Positions 45,713 to 55,549 of a DNA stretch of 64,000 bases are shown in pieces. Under the pieces are notes generated by a model. It did not search any database, was not told the origin of the DNA, and saw nothing but the letters and a program-made list of their open reading frames with translations. The stretch's first letter is position 1. Each line of letters starts with the position of its first letter. Source of the stretch: a bacterium (lineage in GTDB: Bacteria; Armatimonadota; JACIXR01); NCBI GenBank assembly GCA_014360495.1, contig JACIXR010000006.1:62001-126000 (forward strand), written 5' to 3'. The translations under genes and the position numbers were made by a program.

Positions 45713-48700
45713 GGAGGGCGTTTCCCCTTCTCAGCATATCAATCATCTGGATTGGAATCCTTTTCGCCATCTTTTTGAAAACGGAGACGCCCGTCGGCTC
45801 AGTGGAGGGAATTGTCATAGCGGGAGAAAACGGCAAGCCCATCCCCTCTGCCGATATTACCTTCACAAGGATTGGAAGGGGGGAGATTAAGTCTTGGAGC
45901 GTGAAGACTGATGAGAACGGGCATTTCCTCTTGCGAGGACTTCCCGTAGGTTGGTATGATATCTATTGTAGCTCAAGCGCTCACTATCTAACTTTCGGAC
46001 AAAGGCAGGTCAAAATCTCCGAAGGAAGAACCTCCCATCTTTCCCTCCAATTAGAGCGGATAGTTAACAACATATCACTCTGGGCAGAGAAGCCCGTGTA
46101 TGCCACAAATCAGAGGGTAAGGATTTGGGCGAAGGGCTATGCCCCTGAGGATAAGCTTCATATCACTCTTTATCGTTTGGACTTGGAAAAGCTCACAACC
46201 GATGAGCTTTTTCAGCTTGGTAAATACATCTATCCCTATCGCCAGCCGGGAGTTCCTCCCAAGATGGAGATTCCCACTACAAAAACCCTCTCCTGGGATG
46301 AGAAAGTAAAGAGGGATGCGGAGGACACTTTTTATTATGAAAAGAAGCTTCCGCTCCTTGAGGATGGACTCTACAAGCTGGAAGTATCATCGGGCAATAT
46401 AAAAGCGAACACCTTCTTCCACATAACCTCATTTTCCCTCCTTCTCAAGCAGGATAGGGAGAGGATGCTATTGTGGGCAACGGATTTGAGGAATGGCAAG
46501 CCGATTGGTGGTGTGCGATTGTTTATAAAGGGGAGGACGGGAGAGGCGATGGGGGAGACGAACGCTGAAGGTGTCTGGGAAGGGAAGGTTGTCGGTCCCT
46601 GCAAAATCGTCGGCAAAATGGGTTCATCTTATGCCTTTTTGAATGTTGAGGACTACGAGGTGCCTCCTCCGGAGGGAGCAAGATACAAGATTTATACCTA
46701 CACAGAGAGACCGATTTATCGTCCCGGTCAAACCGTTTTCTTCAAATGCATAGTGAGAAAATACGAAAACGAGAGATATTCCATTCCCAAACCCTTGAAG
46801 CTATTGGTTGATGTGAAGGACGAGGATGATAATCTTCTCTACACAACCAGTCTGAGCACGAATCGCTTCGGGAGTTGCCATAGCTCCTTCAACCTTCCTC
46901 CCACAGCGAAGCCAGGGATTTTCCATATTTTCATCTCTGCACCAGAGGTTAAGGCATATTCTATTCACCCCTTCAGCGTTTCAATTTACAGAAAGCCGGA
47001 GTTTGAGGTGGAGGTTAAGCCTTCAAAGGGTAGGTATAGATTTGGTGAGAGGGCGAGGATAAAGGTTCAAGCGAGATATCTCTTCGGCGTTCCCGTAGCT
47101 TACGCCACTGTAGATTACGATGTCTATTGTTCTCCAATCACCCCTTATCGGGAGTTTGGGGAAGAAAGCCATGGGGAATTCGTTAAGTCGGGAACGGTGG
47201 AGACGGATAAGGAGGGAAAGGCGATAATCGTCATCCCATTGAAGGAAGAGCCGAAGCTTTTGAGAGAATACAACTATTCAGTGGATATAACCGTAACAGA
47301 CCAAAGCGAGAGAACTGTTTCCGCCAGCACCTCCTTCACTGTTGCCAAGAGCTTGTTCTCCCTTCACATCTCTTCCCCGAAGAGGATTTTGGAAGTAGGG
47401 GAGTTAGCGGATATAAAGCTCTCCTTTAAAAGCCCTCTTAAGAGGAAAAGCGAGATAAATCTGACCCTTTACAAGCTCATCTGGAAAGGGAAGAAGATGA
47501 AGAAGGAGAGAGCAGGAGAGTGGAGGACGGAGATGGGAAATAGGGAGAAGAAGAGCATACAGATAAGCGTTGAAAGGGAAGGGGAATATGAGCTAATTGC
47601 AAAGATTGGAGACGAGATATTGGACAGGATTCCCCTCACAGTTCTTCCTTCCCTTGAGGAAGGCGTCTACTCTCTTCCTCAGCCGCTTAAATATCCACGC
47701 TTATTCACTGATAAAAGCTCTTACAATCCAGGGGACGAAGCTTTAGTTGTTATAGATATGCCCAGCCAACACACTGCTCTCCTGACATATGAGGGAAGGG
47801 AGCTTTTCAAATACGAGGTCAGGGAATTAAAGCGAGGAAGACATCTTTTGAGATTGCCCAATTTGGGAAGTAAGGGATATAGGCTCAGGCTTAGGCTGAG
47901 CTTCATCAGGAAGGGGAAGCTCGTTGAGGAGGGGACGGCCATCTTCGTTAATCGCCCTATACCAAAGCTGAAGGTGAGCTTAGAGACGGATAAGAAAGTT
48001 TATCAGCCGAGGGAGGAAGTTCTCTGCAAGTTGAAGTTAAAGGATGATAAGGGGATACCCTTGAGGGGAGAGATTTCCGCCGCCGTTGTAGACGAGGCGA
48101 TTTTCAAGTTGATGGATGAAGATGCTGATGCGGATATAAGGTCGTTCTTTAGCTTCAAGGAATCTGTGGATGTGATAACTCGCTGGTCAAACTACGACAT
48201 CTATCTCGGTCCCGTGAGCAAGGCTTTCACGGAGAAGGAAGTTCGCCGACGTTTCCTGGATACAGCCTTCTGGCTTCCATCCCTCATAACTGACGATAAA
48301 GGAGAGGCTTCTTTTAGCTTCCAATTGCCCGATAATATAACGAGCTGGCGGATAACCGTCGTGGGGAATACCGAGAAAAGCATCTTTGGAGCGGGTAAGT
48401 TGAATATAATAGCAAGAAAGCCCATTTTCCTGCGTCTGGGAATGCCCCCATTTCTCAGGTATGGTGATGAAACGACAATAGCGGGGATATTGCGGAATCA
48501 AACGAACGAAGTTCAAGAAGCTGGCATAGAGCTCAAGGCTAAAGGGTTGGAGATTCTTTCCCCGAAGGAGGGGAAGTTGAGAGTTTCTCCCCAGAAGGAG
48601 GGTAAGGAGGAATGGCGAGTGAAGGTAGGAGAGGAGATCGCAGCTACGCTGACCATTTACGCTATTGCGACAAGCGGATTAAGGGACGCTATGGAGCTCA

Positions 48701-50313
48701 ACCTGCCTATTTTCCCTTTCGGCTTCCCCACGGAATACACGAAGAGCGGGCAGGTTGAAAGCGAGACGATGGAGGTCGTCAATATAGATAAAGAAGCCAT
48801 TCCCTCATCGGTTCTTCTCAAGATTTACCTCTCACCCTCCATTACCTCCTCCCTTTATAGCGCCCTTCATTATCTTGCTCAATATCCCTATGGATGCACG
48901 GAGCAGACGGTCTCCACCTTCCTTCCCGATATAGCGATATATCGTTTCCTCAAGGGAACGGGTATAAGGGATGAGAAATTGGAGAAATCGCTTCCCGATA
49001 TGATAATAAAGGGGATTTTCCGTCTTTATTCCCTTGCCGAACCGGATGGCGGTTGGGGCTGGATGCCGGGCGAAGGGATAGACCCTTGGGCGACAGCATA
49101 TGCCCTTTGGGGTCTCTGGGAGGCGAAGAAGGAAGGCTATCCCGTTAATCGGTGGACAATGGATGGGGGAAAGCAAAAATTGCTCCAACTGATTAAGGAA
49201 AACCTCAAAAAGGATATCGTTCCAAAGCTCGCCTACTGGGAGAAGGAGAAGTGGCTATTCGCCCTCTACATCCTGAGCCAAATGGGAGAGAATGTAGCAG
49301 TGCAACTTGATTACTTCCTCCCCTATATACAGAAGCTTTCCCACAAATCAAAAGCCCTTCTTTCTCTTTCCTATTACTATTTGGAGGATTTGAAGAAGGC
49401 GGGTGCTGTGTTTAAGAGTCTATGGGAAAAAAGGGAGGAGAGCGAGGAGATTTGTTATTGGAAGGATAGATGGGAAACGGTAGAGCCGACAGCTTATGCC
49501 CTCCGTGCCCTCCTCAAGCTTCAGCCCAGAAATCCTGCCGCAATTAAAATCGCAAGATATATTCTGCAAGAAAAAAGAGGTGAGGGTTGGTTTTCAACCA
49601 AAGATACCGCTCAGGTAATACTCTCCCTTTTGGATTTCGCGAGAATCTGGGAGCATACCAAGCCCAACTTCAGCCTCACCGTGAAAATCAACGGCAGGAA
49701 GCGGGAGGAAATCGCCTTCTCTCCGAGAGATGTTTTCGCTCCTCCAAGGGAAATCAGCTTGAGCATTAAGGATTTGAAATTGGGAAAGAACGAGATTGGT
49801 TTTCTCAAGAGGGGGCAGGGAAAGATGTTCTATTCAATTAAGATGGTCCAGGTTCTAAGGAGGGAGGAGATAAAGCCCGTGAAGGGATTGGCGGAAGTAG
49901 GTATTAAGAGGGTCTATAGACCACTGACTGTCTCAACGAAGCAGGGATTGGAATGGAAGGCGGGAAGCCCGAGCGAGATATTCAAGAAGGGAAAGTTGAT
50001 AGAGGTGGAGGTATCCCTGAATATTCCGAAGAAGGATTTCCCCTCCCATTACTTCGTCCTTGAGGAGCCATTGCCTCCTGGCTGTGAATTGATAGAGGTT
50101 GATACGGGGGAGGGAGGAGGGTGGTATTACGACGAGCTTGAGGATAGATTGGCTTTCTATATTCCCTATTTGAGTAGTGGAAAGAGCAAATTGAAGTATC
50201 GCTTGAGGGCTAATATCGTGGGCGATTACAGGGTTATGCCCACAGTTCTTTACAATATGTATTTCCCCCAATATAAGAGTCTGGGAAACAGCAACAGGGT
50301 GATGATAAGATGA
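45709..50313 (+). CDS. Bacterial alpha-2-macroglobulin-like protein with intact thioester
   Basis: A 1534-aa envelope protein. An N-terminal membrane helix (about 5-24) is followed by a carboxypeptidase-regulatory-like beta domain (VEGIVIAGENGKPIPSADITF, about 33-110), several macroglobulin domains, the MG7-like core (GEASFSFQLPDNITSWRITVVG, about 865-886), and the thioester domain with GCTEQ (Cys1063 to Gln1066) in an alpha-toroid. Such proteins trap or tether proteases by covalent bonding. In Proteobacteria the gene often pairs with PBP1C; here it overlaps a VanW gene and an unknown membrane protein gene by 4 nt each. No lipobox cysteine is seen. Confidence 0.92.
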   Translation: MRRAFPLLSISIIWIGILFAIFLKTETPVGSVEGIVIAGENGKPIPSADITFTRIGRGEIKSWSVKTDENGHFLLRGLPVGWYDIYCSSSAHYLTFGQRQVKISEGRTSHLSLQLERIVNNISLWAEKPVYATNQRVRIWAKGYAPEDKLHITLYRLDLEKLTTDELFQLGKYIYPYRQPGVPPKMEIPTTKTLSWDEKVKRDAEDTFYYEKKLPLLEDGLYKLEVSSGNIKANTFFHITSFSLLLKQDRERMLLWATDLRNGKPIGGVRLFIKGRTGEAMGETNAEGVWEGKVVGPCKIVGKMGSSYAFLNVEDYEVPPPEGARYKIYTYTERPIYRPGQTVFFKCIVRKYENERYSIPKPLKLLVDVKDEDDNLLYTTSLSTNRFGSCHSSFNLPPTAKPGIFHIFISAPEVKAYSIHPFSVSIYRKPEFEVEVKPSKGRYRFGERARIKVQARYLFGVPVAYATVDYDVYCSPITPYREFGEESHGEFVKSGTVETDKEGKAIIVIPLKEEPKLLREYNYSVDITVTDQSERTVSASTSFTVAKSLFSLHISSPKRILEVGELADIKLSFKSPLKRKSEINLTLYKLIWKGKKMKKERAGEWRTEMGNREKKSIQISVEREGEYELIAKIGDEILDRIPLTVLPSLEEGVYSLPQPLKYPRLFTDKSSYNPGDEALVVIDMPSQHTALLTYEGRELFKYEVRELKRGRHLLRLPNLGSKGYRLRLRLSFIRKGKLVEEGTAIFVNRPIPKLKVSLETDKKVYQPREEVLCKLKLKDDKGIPLRGEISAAVVDEAIFKLMDEDADADIRSFFSFKESVDVITRWSNYDIYLGPVSKAFTEKEVRRRFLDTAFWLPSLITDDKGEASFSFQLPDNITSWRITVVGNTEKSIFGAGKLNIIARKPIFLRLGMPPFLRYGDETTIAGILRNQTNEVQEAGIELKAKGLEILSPKEGKLRVSPQKEGKEEWRVKVGEEIAATLTIYAIATSGLRDAMELNLPIFPFGFPTEYTKSGQVESETMEVVNIDKEAIPSSVLLKIYLSPSITSSLYSALHYLAQYPYGCTEQTVSTFLPDIAIYRFLKGTGIRDEKLEKSLPDMIIKGIFRLYSLAEPDGGWGWMPGEGIDPWATAYALWGLWEAKKEGYPVNRWTMDGGKQKLLQLIKENLKKDIVPKLAYWEKEKWLFALYILSQMGENVAVQLDYFLPYIQKLSHKSKALLSLSYYYLEDLKKAGAVFKSLWEKREESEEICYWKDRWETVEPTAYALRALLKLQPRNPAAIKIARYILQEKRGEGWFSTKDTAQVILSLLDFARIWEHTKPNFSLTVKINGRKREEIAFSPRDVFAPPREISLSIKDLKLGKNEIGFLKRGQGKMFYSIKMVQVLRREEIKPVKGLAEVGIKRVYRPLTVSTKQGLEWKAGSPSEIFKKGKLIEVEVSLNIPKKDFPSHYFVLEEPLPPGCELIEVDTGEGGGWYYDELEDRLAFYIPYLSSGKSKLKYRLRANIVGDYRVMPTVLYNMYFPQYKSLGNSNRVMIR

Positions 50314-51044
50314 GATTCATACCCTGGTTCCTTCTCGTTCTCTTCTTCCTTTTCGGCACACTTTTTTATCCCAGGGAGAGGGTGATAGCGGGATATTTCA
50401 CATCTCTTAAAGGGAGGACGCCGAACCAAATTCACAATTTAAAGCTCGCCGCAGAGGCGATTAATGGCGTTATTGTCAAGCCCGGTGAAATTTTCTCCTT
50501 CAATAAAAGAGTTGGACCCTGGAGCAGGGATAAGGGATATAGAAAGGCACCAGTTAGTTATACGGGATTGATGGTGCCGGCTTGGGGTGGGGGAGTTTGT
50601 CAGGTTTCCTCAACGCTTTACAATGCTGTTCTTCTCGCGGGATTGGAGATAGTGGAGAGGGGAGCGCATTATTGGGAGCCGAATTACATTCCGGCCGGGA
50701 GGGATGCTGCTGTGGCTTATGGTCAGCTTGATTTGAGATTCAGAAACAATTTTCCAAAGCCGATAAGGATAAAAGCAGAGGTCAGGGGAGAGAAGCTTTT
50801 GGTGGAGATTTTGAGCAGATATAAACCTCCCTATAAAGTGGAGGTGATAACGAAGGAGAGGGAGATAGAGCCTCCACGCTATGTCTTGGCGGGAGGGGAG
50901 GGGGTGTTTCCGCAGGGAAGGAGCGGATGCGAGGTTGAAGTCTATAGGGTTTTCCTGAAGGGAGGGGAGGAAGTGAAGAGGGAACTCCTATCAATAGACG
51001 AATATCCCGCTTTGTCAATAGTGATAAAGACGGGCAGTAGATAA
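50310..51044 (+). CDS. VanW family protein
   Basis: A 244-aa exported protein with an N-terminal signal anchor (about 5-20). The VanW domain is clear: LKLAAEAINGVIVKPGEIFSFN, GPWSRDKGY and GGGVCQVSSTLYNA, with the invariant cysteine. VanW occurs in some glycopeptide-resistance clusters and in many wall-associated proteins; its biochemical role is unsettled. A small C-terminal beta region may be G5-like. It is the last gene of the envelope operon and overlaps the alpha-2-macroglobulin gene by 4 nt. Confidence 0.9.
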   Translation: MRFIPWFLLVLFFLFGTLFYPRERVIAGYFTSLKGRTPNQIHNLKLAAEAINGVIVKPGEIFSFNKRVGPWSRDKGYRKAPVSYTGLMVPAWGGGVCQVSSTLYNAVLLAGLEIVERGAHYWEPNYIPAGRDAAVAYGQLDLRFRNNFPKPIRIKAEVRGEKLLVEILSRYKPPYKVEVITKEREIEPPRYVLAGGEGVFPQGRSGCEVEVYRVFLKGGEEVKRELLSIDEYPALSIVIKTGSR

Positions 51045-51090
51045 ATGAGAATTTTGTCATTACGGTGGAGAAGCCAATCACACACTTCTA

Positions 51091-51166
51091 TCATTGAGGG
51101 GAGCGAAGCGACGAAGCAATCTCTTTGAAATTGCCACGAGCTCCCTTACGGGAACCCTCGCGATGG
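51091..51166 (+). repeat. REP-like palindromic element, locus B
   Basis: TCATTGAGGGGAGCGAAGCG-ACGAAGCAATCTC (51091-51123) followed by GAAATTGCCACGAGCTCCC-TTACGGGAACCCTCGCGATGG (51127-51166). The first part is the widespread bacterial REP-like pattern; the second matches the units at the other loci. The rest of the 289-nt gap to rtcB is AT-rich. Confidence 0.7.
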
Positions 51167-51283
51167 TAAACGCTACCACGACTATGCTATAACACCTTTA
51201 AAGGGAATGTGAAACAAGTGAGTGGTGGTTAGGATATCTTATTGGAGCGACAATTGATCGTCTTTCTTTATAATTAAATTGAT

Positions 51284-51311
51284 TTGACATTTAATATTTT
51301 CTTAATAAAAT
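51284..51311 (+). promoter_or_regulatory. Promoter of rtcB
   Basis: TTGACA (51284-51289), 16-nt spacer, TAAAAT (51306-51311), 22 nt before the rtcB ATG. Confidence 0.65.
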
Positions 51312-51333
51312 ATCTAATGAGGTATTTTACCCT

Positions 51334-52794
51334 ATGCCCTCCGGCTGGACTGGTCCCTTAGAGAAAATAGACGATTATCGCTGGCTCATACCGAGAAGAT
51401 ATAAGCAAGGTATGAGGACAGATGGCTTAATCTTCGCTCAGGAGAAAATGCTGGCGAAGATTAAGCAGGATATGGCTCCTGAACAGGTAGCGAATGTAGC
51501 CTGTCTCCCAGGCATAGTGGGATACTCTATGGCTATGCCCGATATCCATTGGGGCTATGGATTCCCCATCGGTGGCGTAGCGGCTTTTGATGTAAAGGAA
51601 GGTGTTATTTCGCCTGGCGGCGTGGGTTATGATATAAATTGCGGTGTCCGTATTCTCCGCACGAACCTCACAATTGAGGAAATAAAACCTTATCTCAGCC
51701 GCCTCCTTGACGAGATATTCCGCAATGTTCCCTCTGGCGTTGGTTCTGAGGGAAAGCTTCGCTTGAGCAATGAGGAACTCCGCCAAGTTATGATTCAGGG
51801 GGCGAGATGGGCGGTGAGGAAAGGATACGGCTGGGAGAGAGACCTTGACCACACCGAGGAAAATGGAGAGATGGAGGGAGCCGACCCCCAGAAGGTAAGC
51901 CAAAGGGCAATGGAGAGGGGAAGAGGTCAACTTGGGACATTGGGTTCAGGCAACCATTTCCTTGAAATCCAGGTAGTAAGCGAGATATATGATAGAAAAT
52001 CGGCAAAGGCTATGGGGATAGAGAAAGAGGGGCAGATAACCGTTATGATTCACACAGGTTCAAGGGGGTTCGGGCATCAAATCTGCGATGAATATGTGAA
52101 GGACCTCCTTCGCTCAGCTCAGCACTACAACATCCATCTTCCCGATAAACAACTTGCCTGCGCTCCTTTCTCTTCGCCTGAAGGGAAAGCTTACTTCTCA
52201 GCGATGGTCTGCGCCGCAAATTACGCCTGGGCTAATCGTCAGTGCATAACCCATTGGGTGAGAGAAGCTTTTGAGAAGGTCTTCAAGAAATCCGCTGAGG
52301 AGCTCGGTATGGAGCTGATTTACGATGTAGCCCATAACATCGCCAAGGTGGAGGAGCATACAATAAATGGAAAGAAGGTAAGAGTTGTAGTGCATAGGAA
52401 GGGCGCAACGAGGGCATTCGCTCCTGGTCATCCCCTTGTTCCCAAAGATTATAGAGAGATTGGACAGCCCGTAATCGTTCCCGGAGATATGGGAAGAGCC
52501 TCCTACCTGCTCGTTGGCACGGAAAGGGCGATGCAAGAGACATTTGGTTCCACCTGTCACGGAGCAGGGAGATTGATGAGCAGGGCGCAGGCATCGCGTA
52601 TGGTTCGGGGAGAGGAAGTGAAGAGGAGAATGGAGGCGCAGGGTATTTTAGTGAAAGCAGCGAGCTTCGCCACCTTGACAGAAGAGATACCAGAGGCTTA
52701 TAAAGATGTAGGGGATGTGGTGGATACCTGTGATGGAGCAGGAATATCAAAGAAGGTGGCTAAACTCCGTCCCCTTGCGGTAATCAAGGGGTAA
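51334..52794 (+). CDS. rtcB: RNA-splicing ligase RtcB
   Basis: Joins RNA 2',3'-cyclic phosphate (or 3'-phosphate) to 5'-OH ends using GTP and Mn2+. 486 aa, the usual length. Visible signatures are MAMPDIHWGYGFPIGG, GGVGYDINCGVR (metal Asp and Cys), GSGNHFLE, MIHTGSRGFGH, VAHNIAKVEEH and the guanylylated-His motif STCHGAGR. It has its own promoter and no rtcA, rtcR or archease gene nearby, so its trigger is unknown here. Confidence 0.96.
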   Translation: MPSGWTGPLEKIDDYRWLIPRRYKQGMRTDGLIFAQEKMLAKIKQDMAPEQVANVACLPGIVGYSMAMPDIHWGYGFPIGGVAAFDVKEGVISPGGVGYDINCGVRILRTNLTIEEIKPYLSRLLDEIFRNVPSGVGSEGKLRLSNEELRQVMIQGARWAVRKGYGWERDLDHTEENGEMEGADPQKVSQRAMERGRGQLGTLGSGNHFLEIQVVSEIYDRKSAKAMGIEKEGQITVMIHTGSRGFGHQICDEYVKDLLRSAQHYNIHLPDKQLACAPFSSPEGKAYFSAMVCAANYAWANRQCITHWVREAFEKVFKKSAEELGMELIYDVAHNIAKVEEHTINGKKVRVVVHRKGATRAFAPGHPLVPKDYREIGQPVIVPGDMGRASYLLVGTERAMQETFGSTCHGAGRLMSRAQASRMVRGEEVKRRMEAQGILVKAASFATLTEEIPEAYKDVGDVVDTCDGAGISKKVAKLRPLAVIKG

Positions 52795-52853
52795 GCTGGA
52801 AACCACAGACCCCAGGATGTAAAAAATTCCAAATTAAAAGGAGGGATTTTAGA

Positions 52854-55508
52854 ATGTCAGAGAAATGGGTTTATCTATTTGAGGAGGGCAACGCCCAGAT
52901 GCGGGACCTCTTGGGCGGGAAAGGCGCCAATCTCGCCGAGATGACCAACATCGGCTTGCCCGTCCCACCAGGCTTCACTATCACCACGAGAGCCTGCATC
53001 TATTATATGAATAATGGGGAATTCCCACCCGGGATGTGGGAGCAGACGCTTGAAGCCCTGAAGAAGATAGAGGAGAAGATGGGGAAAAAGTTGGGAGACC
53101 CCAAGAATCCTCTCCTCGTATCCGTTCGTTCCGGAGCGAAATTCTCTATGCCCGGAATGATGGACACCGTTTTGAACCTCGGCTTAAACGATGAATCGGT
53201 TAAGGGGTTGATTGAGGGGACGAAGAACCCTCGCTTCGCCTGGGACGCCTACAGGCGATTCGTTATGATGTTCGGCAACATCGTTCTTGGCATAGATAGA
53301 CGCAAATTTGACGTTCTGATGGATAAGATGAAGGAGGAACGAGGCGTAACTCAAGATGTTGAGCTCACCGCCGAGGACCTGGAGGAATTGACGAAGCAAT
53401 ACAAGGAGCTCGTTAAGGAGGAAAAGGGCATCAGCTTCCCCGAAGACCCACTTGAGCAATTGAAGCTGGCTATAGAAGCGGTTTTCAAATCATGGAATAA
53501 TCCTCGTGCCATCGCCTACAGGGAGAGGGAGAAGATTTCCCACGATTTGGGGACAGCAGTGAATGTGCAGTCCATGGTATTCGGTAATATGGGTGATGAT
53601 TCCGGAACGGGTGTAGCCTTCACCAGAGATGTGGCAACTGGCGAGAAGAGGATATATGGTGAATTCCTCTTCAACGCCCAGGGCGAGGATGTGGTGGCGG
53701 GAATCCGCACTCCTCTTAAGATAGAAGAGCTGGAAAAGAGGATGCCGGAAATCCACGAACAATTCCTACGAGTATGTGAAATCTTGGAGAAGCATTATAG
53801 GGATGTAATGGATATAGAGTTCACGATTGAGAAAGGGAAGCTCTATATCCTGCAATGCAGGGTTGCGAAGAGGACCGCGCAGGCAGCGATAAAGATAGCG
53901 GTGGATATGGCGAAGGAGGGATTGATAACGAAAGAGGAAGCTGTCATGAGGATAGACCCAGCTGACCTTGACCAGCTCCTCCATCGCCAGATAGACCCTA
54001 AGGCTGAGCTAAATGTTCTTGCTAAGGGAGTAGCTGCTTCCCCAGGCGCCGCTGTTGGTAAGGTTGTTTTTGAAGCCCACAAGGCAGCGGAGTGGGGAAA
54101 GAACGGGGAGAAGGTCATCCTGGTCAGACCGGAGACCAACCCCGATGACATAGTGGGAATGCTTGCCTCCCAAGGTATTCTCACAGCCAGGGGTGGCATG
54201 ACCTCTCACGCAGCGGTTGTTGCGAGGGGCTTCGGCATTCCCGCCGTCGTGGGATGCGAGGCTATTAGAATAGATGAGGAGAGGAATCTCTTCACAGTCA
54301 ACGAGACGGTCGTTAAAGAAGGGGATGTTATCACCATAGATGGTTCAACGGGAAGGGTCATATTGGGAGAGGCACCCCTAATTGAGCCACGTCTCACCGA
54401 TGAGGTGAGGGAGCTCCTCTCCTGGGCGGATGAATTCCGCAGACTTGGCGTGAGGGCGAACGCCGACACTCCCGCCGATGCCCAAAAAGCCTTTGAGTTC
54501 GGCGCCGAAGGCGTTGGTCTCTGCCGAACAGAGCATATGTTCTTCGGAGAGGAAAGAGTCCCCCATGTCCAGAGGATGATTCTCGCCGAGACAACCGAGG
54601 AAAGAGAGGAAGCCCTTGAAAAGCTCCTCCCCTTCCAGAGAGAGGACTTCATCGGCATATTCAAGGCTATGCAGGGGAGACCTGTCGTGATAAGGCTGAT
54701 AGACCCGCCACTCCACGAGTTCCTCCCTCGCTATGAGACGCTTTTGGAGGAAGTGATTACCCTTCGCCTCACCAATCCCGACTCTCCCGAGCTGGCTGAG
54801 AAAGAAAGACTCCTGCAACGCGTTACCCAGCTGAGGGAGCTCAATCCAATGCTCGGTCTTCGTGGCTGCCGACTCGGCATCCTCTATCCCGAGATAGTGA
54901 AGATGCAGGTGAGGGCGATATTTGAAGCAGCTGCTTATCTTGCCAAGCAGGGGGTCCCCGTTCACCCTGAGGTTATGATTCCTCTTGTGGGTCATGTGAA
55001 CGAGCTGAAATATCTGCGTCCCATTCTTGAAGAGGTAGCGAAAGAGGTTCTTGAGAGAGAGGGAGTGGATATTGAGTATCACTTCGGCACGATGATAGAG
55101 ATTCCAAGAGCTGCTCTTACATCTTCAGAGATAGCAAAGGTTGCCGACTTCTATTCCTTCGGCACCAACGACCTAACACAGACCGTCTTCGGCTTCTCCA
55201 GGGATGATGCGGAGGGCAAGTTCATCGCTCCCTACCTCGAAAAAGGAATTTTGCCCAACAATCCATTTGAGGTCTTAGATAGAGATGGCGTTGGCAAGCT
55301 GATGAAGATGTGCATAGATGATGCGAGGAAAGCCAACCCCAACATCGTCATCGGAATCTGCGGCGAACACGGTGGGGAGCCGGAGTCCGTCAAGCTTTGC
55401 CATGAGCTAGGGCTTGATTATGTCTCCTGCTCTCCCTTAAGGGTTCCAATAGCGAGGCTTGCTGCTGCTCAGGCGAACCTGAAGACGGAGGTGTTTGAGG
55501 ACAAGTAA
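52854..55508 (+). CDS. ppdK: Pyruvate, phosphate dikinase
   Basis: Reversibly converts pyruvate, ATP and Pi to PEP, AMP and PPi. 884 aa, typical. The N-terminal ATP-grasp part begins KWVYLFEEGNAQMRDLLGGKGANLAEM; the central swivelling domain has the phospho-histidine in GGMTSHAAVVARG (about residues 448-460); the C-terminal PEP/pyruvate barrel ends with GTNDLTQTVFGFSRDDAEG and ICGEHGGEP. The ribosome site AAAAGGAGG is strong. It lies 59 nt after rtcB and 41 nt before greA. Confidence 0.96.
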   Translation: MSEKWVYLFEEGNAQMRDLLGGKGANLAEMTNIGLPVPPGFTITTRACIYYMNNGEFPPGMWEQTLEALKKIEEKMGKKLGDPKNPLLVSVRSGAKFSMPGMMDTVLNLGLNDESVKGLIEGTKNPRFAWDAYRRFVMMFGNIVLGIDRRKFDVLMDKMKEERGVTQDVELTAEDLEELTKQYKELVKEEKGISFPEDPLEQLKLAIEAVFKSWNNPRAIAYREREKISHDLGTAVNVQSMVFGNMGDDSGTGVAFTRDVATGEKRIYGEFLFNAQGEDVVAGIRTPLKIEELEKRMPEIHEQFLRVCEILEKHYRDVMDIEFTIEKGKLYILQCRVAKRTAQAAIKIAVDMAKEGLITKEEAVMRIDPADLDQLLHRQIDPKAELNVLAKGVAASPGAAVGKVVFEAHKAAEWGKNGEKVILVRPETNPDDIVGMLASQGILTARGGMTSHAAVVARGFGIPAVVGCEAIRIDEERNLFTVNETVVKEGDVITIDGSTGRVILGEAPLIEPRLTDEVRELLSWADEFRRLGVRANADTPADAQKAFEFGAEGVGLCRTEHMFFGEERVPHVQRMILAETTEEREEALEKLLPFQREDFIGIFKAMQGRPVVIRLIDPPLHEFLPRYETLLEEVITLRLTNPDSPELAEKERLLQRVTQLRELNPMLGLRGCRLGILYPEIVKMQVRAIFEAAAYLAKQGVPVHPEVMIPLVGHVNELKYLRPILEEVAKEVLEREGVDIEYHFGTMIEIPRAALTSSEIAKVADFYSFGTNDLTQTVFGFSRDDAEGKFIAPYLEKGILPNNPFEVLDRDGVGKLMKMCIDDARKANPNIVIGICGEHGGEPESVKLCHELGLDYVSCSPLRVPIARLAAAQANLKTEVFEDK

Positions 55509-55549
55509 ACAAGTAAAAGGGAACGAAAATTAAACAGGGAGGAGAATTG

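Noticed and set aside
51167-51333. Possible c-di-AMP riboswitch upstream of rtcB
   Set aside because: The genome makes c-di-AMP, but the leader is short, AT-rich and lacks the aptamer's conserved blocks; the promoter lies within 22 nt of the ATG.
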